Positions 9,145 to 18,265 of a stretch of 64,000 nucleotides of DNA are shown in pieces. Made by a program: the position numbers and the translations under genes. The DNA is from RBG-16-64-13 sp963718375 (lineage in GTDB: Bacteria > Actinomycetota > Thermoleophilia > RBG-16-64-13). The stretch's first letter is position 1; each line of letters opens with the position of its first letter. The notes under the pieces are model-generated. The model saw nothing but the letters and a program-made list of their open reading frames with translations. It was not told the DNA's origin and did not search any database. The stretch lies in assembly GCA_963718375.1 (NCBI GenBank), contig CAVQZD010000010.1, positions 1-64,000 on the forward strand. The letters run 5' to 3'.

Positions 9145-10922
9145 GGATTTGTGGCTATGGTGTGTAGAGAGGGGTTACGGCCTTCAACCTCCTCGAAGGA
9201 GCCCACGTCGGCAATGCGGCCATTGTCCACTAGGACGACACGGTCTGAATCAACGATCGTCGAGAGACGGTGGGCAACGAGCAATATCGTGTGATCGCCC
9301 CGGAGTCTCTTGAGGGCCAGCATCAGTTCCTGCTCGGTCAAGTTGTCCAATGCCGAAGTCCCCTCGTCGAGTATCAGCACCTGGGGTCGGCGGTATAGAG
9401 CACGGGCAATGGCGATTCTCTGGCGCTCCCCGCCAGAGACGCGGACACCTCGTTCCCCGACTATCGTGTCCAATCCGTCCTGCAACGAAGCGACGAACTC
9501 ATCCAGCTGGGCCAACCGTATAGCCTCAGTGAGAGCATCTGGGTCGATATCCGAGTCATCAACCCCTAGCGCTATGTTGTGGGCTACTGTGTCGTCAACA
9601 AGGAAGACCATCTGGGGGACTATCCCCAGGTTTGCCTGCCAGCCCCGGGTTCGGCCGGCCAGGTCTTGTCCATCCACCAGCACTCGGCCGGCTGTGGGCC
9701 TGAGCAGACCTATGATGAGATCTACGAGGGTACTCTTTCCTCCCCCCGTGGGGCCGCAGATGCCTATGCTCTCCCCGCGTGTGATCACCAAGTCGACATC
9801 TGAGAGCGCGTCTGTGTCTGCCCCTTCATAGCGGAACCCGACCTTCTCAAGCCGGATCTCCTCTCGGAAGGGAAGGGGCGGGGATGGGTCGTGCTCCGGC
9901 AGCTGTTCGATCAGTCGTACATCGCGATGCACGTCAGCCGCTGGTGCAGCCGCGAACTTCAGGTTGTTGAGTCCGCCGGTGATCGCTTTGAGAGAAGGTT
10001 GCAGGCGTAGTCCCGCATATCCAAAGAGTCCGAGAACGGCCAGAGCCCCTTCGGCCTGCGAGCCTGCAGCGAGAGCGACCACGAAGAAAACAAGGATGAA
10101 TGTTATTAGAGCTGTATCCATCGCCACGGGGGCCAGATTGGCGAGCGTACTCCTCAGATAGAAAGTGCGCGCAAGGTTACTTCGATGGCGTGCGTACACG
10201 TCCGCGAAGTGGTCTTCTTTGTCAAGTACCTTGATGTCTCTGACCCCGTCAAAACATTGTCGCTGCGTCTCGAGAGTGTCCTTGTGCATGGCGTGGGCGA
10301 TCACTCCGAAACGCTTGAGTCGCGGTTGTATGACGAGGAGCATCAGCACCGTCGTTCCCCCGACCACAAGGAGAGCTAGGGCAGTACCTATCGGGGACAC
10401 GAGCAGCAACAAGACGAGCATGCCCAGCACCAAGACGGTCTCCGCAGTCACGCGGATCAAGGGGGAGAAGGCCGAGTTGGCCAGCTCCAGCGTGACCTGC
10501 TGGGTATTGCGTATGAGCTCGGCCGAGTTGTGGCGAAGATGGAACTCGAACGGCATCTTCAGGTACCCGCGTACGAGATCAGAGGACAGCTGGGCCGCCG
10601 AAGTCTGTATCACTTTGGTTGTTACGTACTCAGCGGTTATCAGGACGGCTGCTCGAACCATGAAGAAGCCGATCATTATCCCTATCAGCCAATAAAGCGT
10701 GGTGCTTCTGTCCATTTCGCCGACGAGTTCGTTAAGGTTGCCGACCAGCGGGAGGTCTATGGCGCCGGTTGGGTCGGCCACCAAACCAAGGAGGACATAG
10801 ATCAGCCCCGCGGCGAGCACTTCCATGAGGCTGACGGCGATAGCAAGCAGCAGCAGAAGCCACCACCGGCGCGAGTCGCCTCTTCTCATGAGGTAGAGAG
10901 CATGTCGGATTGTTGTCACCAT
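9141..10922 (-). CDS. ABC exporter, fused membrane and ATPase domains (lipid-linked glycan flippase candidate)
   Basis: A 593-residue half-transporter with an N-terminal six-helix membrane domain (about residues 20-320). The ATPase domain has Walker A (GPTGGGKST), a signature motif (VSGGERQRIAIARAL) and Walker B (VLILDEGTSALD). This MsbA/PglK-type architecture flips lipids or lipid-linked oligosaccharides. Its position between a Wzy-like polymerase and glycosyltransferases suggests it flips the repeat unit made here, as PglK does for N-glycans. That role is an inference; a general lipid exporter would look the same. Confidence 0.88.
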   Translation of the reverse strand: MVTTIRHALYLMRRGDSRRWWLLLLLAIAVSLMEVLAAGLIYVLLGLVADPTGAIDLPLVGNLNELVGEMDRSTTLYWLIGIMIGFFMVRAAVLITAEYVTTKVIQTSAAQLSSDLVRGYLKMPFEFHLRHNSAELIRNTQQVTLELANSAFSPLIRVTAETVLVLGMLVLLLLVSPIGTALALLVVGGTTVLMLLVIQPRLKRFGVIAHAMHKDTLETQRQCFDGVRDIKVLDKEDHFADVYARHRSNLARTFYLRSTLANLAPVAMDTALITFILVFFVVALAAGSQAEGALAVLGLFGYAGLRLQPSLKAITGGLNNLKFAAAPAADVHRDVRLIEQLPEHDPSPPLPFREEIRLEKVGFRYEGADTDALSDVDLVITRGESIGICGPTGGGKSTLVDLIIGLLRPTAGRVLVDGQDLAGRTRGWQANLGIVPQMVFLVDDTVAHNIALGVDDSDIDPDALTEAIRLAQLDEFVASLQDGLDTIVGERGVRVSGGERQRIAIARALYRRPQVLILDEGTSALDNLTEQELMLALKRLRGDHTILLVAHRLSTIVDSDRVVLVDNGRIADVGSFEEVEGRNPSLHTIATNP

Positions 10923-10928
10923 CGCTCG

Positions 10929-12185
10929 CTAAGTGTCCTTTTCTTGTTTGCCGCAAGCCGCCAGTATCGAAGCCAAGGTCTCGCGGAAGGCCTCATATGT
11001 GTAGGGCCTCAACCTCTCCGGGTCGCGATGGATCTCCACACTGCCGGACGCCTGCTTCCGGGCCAATAGCCCAGAAAGAACCTGCGAGAGACCCTGCGTG
11101 TCGTCCGGATGCACAACATATCCCGACTTTGTGTCCTCCACCAAGTCAGCGATCTCCCCCGGCGGAACCACTGCAAGAATGGGCTTGTTTGAGAAGAGGT
11201 AGTCCCAAGTCTTTCCAGGTACTTGATACAACTGCGGATTTGCGGCCGGCATGAATAGACACAGTATGTCCGAAGTGATCAGGTAGTCCCGCAGTCTCTC
11301 AGGTGGGACCTGTGGGGTACATTCCAGACAGTCTTCAAGGCCGAGCTCGTGTGCCACTCGCTTCGCCTCCGGCACCCCCGGTCCCTGGCCGACCAGTCTC
11401 AAGATGAGTCTTCCCCGGGCCTCTGGCTGACCTGCAAGGACAGCTGCCATCGCTCGGAGAAGCGGGACCGCACTCCTGGTGGGCAAACCGTAGAGGTAGC
11501 CCATGTATAGGAATCGCACAGTGGGGTCTTCGGGAGCGGCTGGCGACTCGAGGAGATTGGGCTGATTGTGAGTGAGTCTGAGACAATTCACCCGGTTGGC
11601 GATCTCAGGCACCAACTCTTTGAGGCGCTCGGCGTATGTGGCTGTAGTAGTCACAATCTGGGCCGCATCTTTGTAGGCGGTCAACAGGTCTTCAGATGGC
11701 ATAGTGCCCGGAATATTCGTCCACTTCATCGGATCGTGGATGTCTATCCAATATGGGGTGCCAAATTGGCTTGAGAGGCTGCGGACCGCCAGAGGAACGC
11801 CCCAGTAGTGATACGTGACCGCGCACAAGACATCAGCCGACTGCATGGGGACGTCGTCGGCTCCTCTACCCTTCCAGTTCACGAGCAATTCTGCCCAGCG
11901 ATCCTCCTCGGGTGGCCTGCCCAGCCTACGGCGGGCGAGTCGCCACGCATGACGGGCAAACTTGAAATTGACAGGTCGGGGGATGGTGCCGAAGGGAGTA
12001 CGAAATACCCGTCCGGGAAAGAGGGAATCGACCTCCTTGGGCCCCTTGCCCTTGTTCCGAGCTGCAACCACTGCCATATCCCACCCCAGCTGATTTAGCG
12101 CAGTGGCCATCTGGAAGTACCACTGGGTACCGCCAAGCCAGCCCCTATTGAATGCGTGGGGGTCGATGATGGTCAGCAGTGGCAT
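10929..12185 (-). CDS. Glycosyltransferase, GT-B fold
   Basis: A 418-residue glycosyltransferase. Its N-terminus PLLTIIDPHAFNRGWLGGTQWYFQ has the donor/acceptor-lobe G-G motif. The C-lobe contains FLYMGYLYGLPTRSAVPLL and the segment GKTWDYLFSNKPILAVVPPG. The family EX7E motif is not as clear as in its neighbours. It starts with ATG six bases upstream of the ABC transporter start region and follows the capsule-like gene by 52 bases. Confidence 0.8.
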   Translation of the reverse strand: MPLLTIIDPHAFNRGWLGGTQWYFQMATALNQLGWDMAVVAARNKGKGPKEVDSLFPGRVFRTPFGTIPRPVNFKFARHAWRLARRRLGRPPEEDRWAELLVNWKGRGADDVPMQSADVLCAVTYHYWGVPLAVRSLSSQFGTPYWIDIHDPMKWTNIPGTMPSEDLLTAYKDAAQIVTTTATYAERLKELVPEIANRVNCLRLTHNQPNLLESPAAPEDPTVRFLYMGYLYGLPTRSAVPLLRAMAAVLAGQPEARGRLILRLVGQGPGVPEAKRVAHELGLEDCLECTPQVPPERLRDYLITSDILCLFMPAANPQLYQVPGKTWDYLFSNKPILAVVPPGEIADLVEDTKSGYVVHPDDTQGLSQVLSGLLARKQASGSVEIHRDPERLRPYTYEAFRETLASILAACGKQEKDT

Positions 12186-12237
12186 GTCTGCACCCCGGGC
12201 TCCGTGGTTGGGGTCTGGCTGTCGAAGTCGCAGGTGG

Positions 12238-13689
12238 CTAGGGTCTTGTGGGCGGACAATCGGACTTCGACTTGGGCCATCCTCTGGTCAAGGCATTCTC
12301 GATTGCATGGGAATAGTCGCGCAGTTGCTCGGGCTCAAAACCATTGGTCGTATCCCTCCTGCCGAAGGTGCCTGGTGCTGTCCTCTCCGCCATGAACCAG
12401 GCAATGAATCGCTGCAGCTGGTTCTGAGAGGGTCCGGATGGGCCAGCCTTACTTCTGAAAAGATCACGCAGACTCTCAGTGTCGGTAGCCCGGAATACGC
12501 CTGGGGAGCCGAGATACCATGGCCATCCGAAGACTACGGCAGGCCGACCCCTATTCACGGCCTCCCATCCAGGTGTTCCAGTGCCGGTGACGAGACATCT
12601 GCATCCGTCGATCATTGCATCCGTGTCGCAGTCCAAGTCGAGAAGGTCCACATTGGGCAGAGAATGCAGCTCGCGGTAGAACTGGGTGCCGCGGGCCCTG
12701 TGTATCTGAGTCATGAAGCGCAGTGAGGCTGGGTGCTCCTTTATCGCCAGTCGCCATCCGTCCGGTAGAGCCGACGACAACATACGAGCGTAGTTCACTT
12801 GGTCGAGCATGTAGCCGGCCCGGGGCAAGGTGGTCGCCTCGGGCTGGAACTGCAGGGGGAAGAAGACGTAGTCATCTAGACTGGGACGGCCCATCGAGAC
12901 CGACTTGTAGAAGGCGACTGCTCTTGCATGCTCTCGCTTAGCCTCCATGGCGAGGCGCAGGCGTTGCGTCCCACCGAGCGTCTGGTCGGGTATCCCCACA
13001 GGGTAGGGCTCCACATCGCGCCGTAGGCGCTTGAGCAGGTGGACCGGTGAGTAGGACACTGGCCTGAGCTTTCGGCTGTTCGCTGAGTGTCTCTGAGTGG
13101 AGCGCTGGTGAACCACCCCTTCTCGCATGTAGTCGGAGGAGGTGACCTCTGACGAGACCGCGCTCGGAGGCAGATCTGATGGGGGCGCAACGTGCTCTTC
13201 CAGATAGGCTTGAACGGTGATGCGGTCGCGAAGCTGCGTGTAACCGACTATGGCCACCGGTATGTTCCACAGCTGCGCCAGCAGGTAGATGATGTAGTCA
13301 AAGCCGTGCTGGGGAGCGTCGTGGAACACGACCCCGTCGAAGCTTCTCTCTCTTAGGAACCTTGAGCATTGCCCTAGAAGCTTGAGATAGCACGACCGAG
13401 TGGCCATCAGAGACGCGCCCCACCGATTGGCCCGATCTATCATGAGCAGCGTCTCCGCTTCGTGGGGCGCCACGGCTGCGATGAGGCTTTCAGGGACAGC
13501 GTCCGAAGTCAAGGCAAAGAACGAAGGGTAGGTCATGACCTCCGCTTCAGAGAAGCACTGCATCGCCAGGGCATGGAGGGACGGCTGCAAGATGACCGAG
13601 CGCACAGGATGATCCGTCACAGGCGCAGCCTCGAGAGCCTGCAAATGGAATGGATTGGCCCTAATGAGCAGTAGACCTGACACTTGCAC
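12238..13689 (-). CDS. Capsule-polysaccharide-synthesis-like protein (KpsC/KpsS-related fold)
   Basis: A 483-residue protein whose second half resembles the capsule synthesis family (KpsC/KpsS-like glycosyltransferases). Signs of this are YVFFPLQFQPEATTLP (about residue 260), the WRLAIKEHPAS motif, and a late VTGTGTPGWEAVNRGRPAVVFG segment. The first half is unlike standard GT domains and may be a separate recognition domain. The start is GTG at 13689 with AGAAGAGG just upstream; a second in-frame GTG lies six bases further in. It is the first gene of the minus-strand block and is divergent from pseB. Confidence 0.65.
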   Translation of the reverse strand: MQVSGLLLIRANPFHLQALEAAPVTDHPVRSVILQPSLHALAMQCFSEAEVMTYPSFFALTSDAVPESLIAAVAPHEAETLLMIDRANRWGASLMATRSCYLKLLGQCSRFLRERSFDGVVFHDAPQHGFDYIIYLLAQLWNIPVAIVGYTQLRDRITVQAYLEEHVAPPSDLPPSAVSSEVTSSDYMREGVVHQRSTQRHSANSRKLRPVSYSPVHLLKRLRRDVEPYPVGIPDQTLGGTQRLRLAMEAKREHARAVAFYKSVSMGRPSLDDYVFFPLQFQPEATTLPRAGYMLDQVNYARMLSSALPDGWRLAIKEHPASLRFMTQIHRARGTQFYRELHSLPNVDLLDLDCDTDAMIDGCRCLVTGTGTPGWEAVNRGRPAVVFGWPWYLGSPGVFRATDTESLRDLFRSKAGPSGPSQNQLQRFIAWFMAERTAPGTFGRRDTTNGFEPEQLRDYSHAIENALTRGWPKSKSDCPPTRP

Positions 13690-13740
13690 TACCTCTTCTG
13701 GCGTCTCCGCCGGGTCATCCGAAGCACTGGCGAAGGCCTA

Positions 13741-13748
13741 AGTATACT
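13741..13748. promoter_or_regulatory. Palindromic -10-like box in the divergent intergenic region
   Basis: AGTATACT is self-complementary and gives a TATACT-type -10 hexamer on both strands. It lies between the capsule-like gene (minus) and pseB (plus), the only place a promoter for both glycan operons can sit. No convincing -35 hexamer was found at 16-18 bases for either direction, so this is a weak call. Confidence 0.3.
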
Positions 13749-13797
13749 GATGGCGCCTATCACTACCCAGAAATGCGGATGAGTTTCGCGGTAATCT

Positions 13798-14814
13798 ATG
13801 GATTGTATGAATGGACGCTCCATATTGCTTACCGGCGGGACCGGCTCTTTCGGCCAGCGGTTCACCGAGATGGTGCTGAGAGAATACCCAGGAGTCTCCC
13901 GGCTTGTGGTCTTCTCGCGTGACGAGCTCAAGCAGTACGAGATGGCTGAGCGCTTCTCGACTGCCGAGCACCCTCAGCTACGCTATTTCATCGGTGACGT
14001 GCGTGACAAGGACAGACTCTGGCGCGCCATGGAGGGCATCGACACCGTGGTGCATGCGGCTGCGCTGAAGCACGTGCCTGTGGCCGAGTACAATCCATTC
14101 GAGGCCATCAAGACCAACATCATGGGCGCTCAGAATGTTATCGAGGTGGCGATAGACCGCGGAGTTCGCCGTGTGGTCGCTCTCAGCACCGACAAGGCTG
14201 CAGCTCCCATAAACCTGTATGGAGCCACCAAGTTGTGCTCAGACAAGTTGTTTGTAGCTGCGAACAACTTCAAAGGCAAGCATGACATCCGGTTCGGGGT
14301 AGTGCGCTACGGGAATGTCATGGGCAGCCGAGGCAGCGTGATACCGTTCTTCTTGAAAGCACGCGAGCGGGGAGTGGTTCCCGTTACCGACGAGCGGATG
14401 ACGCGGTTCAACATCACCCTAGAAGAGGGAGTGAGGCTGGTTCTGTTCGCCCTTGAGGATATGCGGGGCGGGGAGATCTACGTGCCCAAGATCCCGAGCT
14501 ACCGGATCACCGACCTGGCTGAGGCCGTAGCTCCGGATTGTCGCATAGACATCGTGGGCATCAGGCCCGGCGAGAAGCTACATGAAGAGATGGTCACCGA
14601 GACTGACGGACTCAACACACTGGAGTTCGACACATACTTCGTGATCGTGCCGTCCACCCAAAGGGCTACAGATAGTTTCTGGGCCGCGTGCGGCGGCCGA
14701 CTTTGCCCGGCTGGCTTCAAGTACAGCAGCGACCGCAATGACCAGTGGCTGGATGCCGCGGCCCTGCGACGCCTCATCCAAGAGCAGCTCGACGTCGATC
14801 TGCAGCCTAGTTAG
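13798..14814 (+). CDS. pseB: UDP-N-acetylglucosamine 4,6-dehydratase (inverting)
   Basis: The first enzyme of pseudaminic acid synthesis: it removes water from UDP-GlcNAc and inverts C5. The 338-residue SDR protein has the nucleotide motif TGGTGSFGQRF, the STDKAA segment and the catalytic YGATK, together with DELKQYEM, which is typical of the PseB branch. It opens a plus-strand operon followed 10 bases later by pseC. No Shine-Dalgarno sequence is visible before either candidate start (ATG 13798 or ATG 13807). The C-terminal ~45 residues extend past the SDR core. Confidence 0.93.
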   Translation: MDCMNGRSILLTGGTGSFGQRFTEMVLREYPGVSRLVVFSRDELKQYEMAERFSTAEHPQLRYFIGDVRDKDRLWRAMEGIDTVVHAAALKHVPVAEYNPFEAIKTNIMGAQNVIEVAIDRGVRRVVALSTDKAAAPINLYGATKLCSDKLFVAANNFKGKHDIRFGVVRYGNVMGSRGSVIPFFLKARERGVVPVTDERMTRFNITLEEGVRLVLFALEDMRGGEIYVPKIPSYRITDLAEAVAPDCRIDIVGIRPGEKLHEEMVTETDGLNTLEFDTYFVIVPSTQRATDSFWAACGGRLCPAGFKYSSDRNDQWLDAAALRRLIQEQLDVDLQPS

Positions 14815-14824
14815 CCGAGGGGCC

Positions 14825-15991
14825 ATGATCCCTTACGGGCATCAATCGATCTCGCAGGAGGATATCGATGCAGTCGTGTCCGTATTGCGGTCGGAGTTCA
14901 TCACGCAAGGACCCAGTATCGAAGCCTTCGAGCGGGCGATGGCCGATTACTGTGGCGTCAAGCATGCGGTGGCTGTCGCCACAGGCACGGCGGCTCTTCA
15001 CTTGGCGTGTGCGGCGGCTGGGCTGAAGGCAGGGGATACCCTCTGGACTTCACCCAACACCTTCGTGGCCTCAGCGAACTGTGCCCTCTACTGCGGAGCT
15101 GGGGTCGACTTCGTGGACATCGATCCCCGAACCTACAACTTGGACGTAGAGGCCCTAAGGCGCAAGCTGGAATCGGCCAAACAGCAAGACGCACTCCCCG
15201 CCGTAGTGGTACCGGTGCACTTCGCCGGGCAGTCATGCGATATGGTGGCTATTGCCGAACTAGCCGAAGAGTACGGCTTTCTCGTATTGGAGGACGCCAG
15301 CCACGCCGTAGGTGGCCGCTACCGTGACTCTCCTGTGGGCTCCTGCGAATTCTCTGACGCGGCCGTCTTCAGTTTTCACCCGGTCAAGATCATCACTACG
15401 GGTGAAGGTGGAATGGTGGTCACCAATGACGACGCGCTAGCCGCACAAGTGCGTCTGTTGCGCTCACACGGTACGACCAAAGACCCGGCTCTCATGACCG
15501 GGGACTCCGATGGAGACTGGTATTACCAGCAGGTCGCCCTGGGCTTCAACTATCGGATCACAGACATTCAGGCGGCGCTTGGACTGAGCCAGATGCGCCG
15601 TTTGGACGAATTCGTCGCGCGGCGCAATCACCTGGCAGAGAGGTATGACCGTTTGCTGGAAGGGCTCCCGCTGACTCTGCCGTACCGCTCACCAGAGGTG
15701 GTTTCTGCTTTTCACCTCTACGTCGTGCGGATCGATGGTATGACGCCGGACGGCGGCGGGCGAAGAAGGGTCTTCGATCTGCTACGGGCCAAGGGCGTAG
15801 GGGTGCACGTGCACTACGTGCCAGTCCACACCCAGCCGTACTATGCGGACCTAGGGTTCGCGCACGGGGACTTCCCGGAGGCAGAGCGCTACTACGCGGA
15901 GTGTCTGACACTGCCCCTGTATGCCAGCATGACCGAAGGCGACCAAGATACAGTCGTAGAAGGACTGCGACTTGGGCTTGCCGACAGATAG
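14825..15991 (+). CDS. pseC: UDP-4-amino-4,6-dideoxy-N-acetyl-beta-L-altrosamine transaminase
   Basis: A 388-residue PLP-dependent aminotransferase of the DegT/DnrJ/EryC1 family, which aminates the 4-keto product of PseB. It begins MIPYGHQSISQEDI, a typical PseC start. The cofactor region is EDASHAVGGRY, and the Schiff-base lysine lies in FHPVKIITTGEGG. The ATG at 14825 is preferred over an in-frame extension into pseB, because family similarity begins there and the spacing to pseB is then 10 bases. Confidence 0.93.
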   Translation: MIPYGHQSISQEDIDAVVSVLRSEFITQGPSIEAFERAMADYCGVKHAVAVATGTAALHLACAAAGLKAGDTLWTSPNTFVASANCALYCGAGVDFVDIDPRTYNLDVEALRRKLESAKQQDALPAVVVPVHFAGQSCDMVAIAELAEEYGFLVLEDASHAVGGRYRDSPVGSCEFSDAAVFSFHPVKIITTGEGGMVVTNDDALAAQVRLLRSHGTTKDPALMTGDSDGDWYYQQVALGFNYRITDIQAALGLSQMRRLDEFVARRNHLAERYDRLLEGLPLTLPYRSPEVVSAFHLYVVRIDGMTPDGGGRRRVFDLLRAKGVGVHVHYVPVHTQPYYADLGFAHGDFPEAERYYAECLTLPLYASMTEGDQDTVVEGLRLGLADR

Positions 15992-17528
15992 GTGTCCAAC
16001 GCCACAGACGGTGGTGTTCCGCGCGGATGGCTCCGTGAGAGAAGGGTCGGGCCATGTGATGCGATGCCTGACATTGGCAGAAGAACTTATGGCCCGTGGC
16101 ATCACATGTTCTCTCGTCTATCGTGCGGCCGACAAGGCCCTTGTGGACTTGGTCTCGGCGGCGGGAGTGGCGGTCCATCAACTCGGAGTCACCGGCGTCA
16201 ATGACGACGCGCACGCGACCCTATCGGTCATCGACGAGCCGAATACTGCGGCGTTCGTGGTCGATTCCTACTTGCTCGGCCTTGGCTGGGAGCGAGCCGT
16301 GGCAGCTGCCGGCGCTCGGGTGGCCTGCATAGAGGATCTGGACTGCAGGCGCCATACGGCGGATCTCCTTCTCGACCAGAACTACCACCCTTGCCATCTC
16401 GAGCGGTATGCACGCAGGGTCGGCCCACGCACCCGTCTGCTCCTTGGGCCATCGTATGCATTGGTGAGGCCGGAGTTCAGGAGGACCAGAGAACGCAACA
16501 GGTCCGGAGCGATAGAGCGGGTGCTTGTATATGCTGGCGGAGGTAGGACTGCGGGGCGGACTACGGCCACCATACTCAGAGGTCTCAGAGGCATGGATAA
16601 CCTGCGGGTGGACGTAGTGACGGGGTTCGCAGCCTCTCCCCTCAAGCAGAGCTTGGACGGCGGCGGGCGGGTCCGCTTCTGGAAGCAGGTCTCGTCCGAG
16701 GAGATGGCCGGACTGATGGGTGAGGCCGACCTGTTCATCGGGGGCGCTGGCGGGTCCACATGGGAGCGCGCATGCCAGGGTCTGCCGTCCATAGTGGTGT
16801 CAGCGCGCTCTGGACAAGACGAGATTCTTCGGGCCTTGGCCGCCGCGGGGATTGTGGTCTGTGCTGGAGACCACAGAGGGCTTTCCGAAGCGTTGATAGA
16901 GTCTCTCGTCGGGAATCTCATGGATGACCCTGAAGCGGTCAGGACAATGTCCGAGCGGGCCAAGCAAATGGTGGATGGTCTTGGCTCTGTTCGCGTGGCG
17001 GACGCCTTGGTGGGAGGGGAGAAGCCACACGACCAAGTGTCCCTGGTCCCCTTCGAGCCCCGGCATGTGAGTCGGACCTTCACGTGGGTGACTGACCCTG
17101 CGCTGCGGCAAGAGTTCTCCCTGCACAGACACATCACCCGCGCCAGCAATCGAGCGTTCTATCGAACCGCGCTCGGCGACGAAACACAGCGCTTCTATGC
17201 CATCATGTGGGGCTCTGAGCATATCGGTAATGCTGGTCTACGGCGCATCGACCTTGAGAGGCTGGAGGCGGAGGTGTGGATATACATCGGCGACCGTGCC
17301 AACCGCGGAAAGGGGTATGGCAGTGTCGGCCTCGGACGTCTGCTGGCTGAAGCAAGGCAGTGCCTGGGTCTGAGAGCGCTGTATCTCCACGTGGCCGAGA
17401 CGAACGCGGCCGCGCTGGCCCTGTATGCTGGCCTAGGATTCGCCATTGAGAAGGCCGCCAACGACGATCCTGAATGGGCCGGGGCACAGCATGCGGTGTT
17501 CCGCATGAAGAAGGAGATCCAGCCGTAA
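15972..17528 (+). CDS. pseG-pseH: Fused PseG hydrolase and PseH N-acetyltransferase
   Basis: One 518-residue reading frame carries two pathway steps. Residues ~14-345 are PseG, a GT-B-like UDP-sugar hydrolase (FRADGSVREGSGHVMRCL; FIGGAGGSTWERACQGLP) that removes UDP. Residues ~355-518 are a GNAT acetyltransferase with the acetyl-CoA loop (RGKGYGSVGLGRLL) and a late AALALYAGLGF helix, matching PseH, which acetylates C4. The TTG start at 15972 has AGAAGGA 7 bases upstream and overlaps pseC by 20 bases; GTG 16011 is an alternative. In the chemical order PseH acts before PseG, so the fusion runs opposite to pathway order. Confidence 0.9.
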   Translation: MGLPTDRCPTPQTVVFRADGSVREGSGHVMRCLTLAEELMARGITCSLVYRAADKALVDLVSAAGVAVHQLGVTGVNDDAHATLSVIDEPNTAAFVVDSYLLGLGWERAVAAAGARVACIEDLDCRRHTADLLLDQNYHPCHLERYARRVGPRTRLLLGPSYALVRPEFRRTRERNRSGAIERVLVYAGGGRTAGRTTATILRGLRGMDNLRVDVVTGFAASPLKQSLDGGGRVRFWKQVSSEEMAGLMGEADLFIGGAGGSTWERACQGLPSIVVSARSGQDEILRALAAAGIVVCAGDHRGLSEALIESLVGNLMDDPEAVRTMSERAKQMVDGLGSVRVADALVGGEKPHDQVSLVPFEPRHVSRTFTWVTDPALRQEFSLHRHITRASNRAFYRTALGDETQRFYAIMWGSEHIGNAGLRRIDLERLEAEVWIYIGDRANRGKGYGSVGLGRLLAEARQCLGLRALYLHVAETNAAALALYAGLGFAIEKAANDDPEWAGAQHAVFRMKKEIQP

Positions 17529-17533
17529 GAGTC

Positions 17534-18253
17534 GTGGCCATAATCCAGGCTCGCATGGGGAGCACGCGCCTTCCGGGCAAGGTGCTGTTGGACCTCGCGG
17601 GCGAACCCGTTCTCGCGAGGGTCGTCCAGCGCACCGCGCGGGCGCGCATGGTGGACGAGGTTGTGGTGGCTACCACCACTGACAGCAAGGACTCACAGAT
17701 AGTGGATCTATGCGAAGAGCGTGGTTGGTCCTACTCCAGAGGCAGCGAGGCCGATGTGCTAGACCGATACGTTCAGGCTGCCAAGGGATTCAGAGCGGAC
17801 GCAGTCGTGCGTATCACCTCTGACTGCCCGGCGATCGATCCAGAAGTAATCGACTTGGTGGTGCGGGCCTTTCTTGAGAGCCAGCCATCGGTGGACTACG
17901 CCTCCAACGGGGTGCCGCCCCAAACGTATCCTCGGGGCATGGTGGCGGAGGTAGTAGGTCTTGAGGCGCTGTGTAAGGCCCATGATCTCGCTGAGGACGA
18001 ATCCTCGCGCGAACATGTGACCCTCTTCGTGTACAGGCACCCAGAGATGTTCAAGATCAGGGGGGTATACAACTCAACCGACCTGTCCCCTCACCGCTGG
18101 ACTTTGGACACTCCCGAGGATCTCGAACTGCTGCGCCTGATATTCAACAGTTATCCGGATGACACATTCAGCTGGCATCAGGTGGTGCAGCTGCTCGCCG
18201 CGCATCCGGAGTGGCGGGATCTCAACCGGCACGTGGTCCAGAAGAGCGTGTAG
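17534..18253 (+). CDS. pseF: Cytidylyltransferase, SpsF/PseF-like (CMP-pseudaminate synthetase candidate)
   Basis: A 239-residue nucleotidyltransferase of the CMP-sugar synthetase/SpsF type. It begins VAIIQARMGSTRLPGKVLL, the nucleotide-binding N-terminus, and continues with RITSDCPAIDP, the metal/nucleotide motif. In this operon it most simply activates pseudaminic acid with CTP. The start is uncertain. GTG 17534 matches the family N-terminus but sits 17 bases from GGAG (17513-17516), an in-frame ATG at 17474 lies inside pseG-pseH, and the best-spaced codon (17525) is a non-standard GTA. Confidence 0.82.
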   Translation: MAIIQARMGSTRLPGKVLLDLAGEPVLARVVQRTARARMVDEVVVATTTDSKDSQIVDLCEERGWSYSRGSEADVLDRYVQAAKGFRADAVVRITSDCPAIDPEVIDLVVRAFLESQPSVDYASNGVPPQTYPRGMVAEVVGLEALCKAHDLAEDESSREHVTLFVYRHPEMFKIRGVYNSTDLSPHRWTLDTPEDLELLRLIFNSYPDDTFSWHQVVQLLAAHPEWRDLNRHVVQKSV

Positions 18254-18265
18254 AGGGAGTCATTG

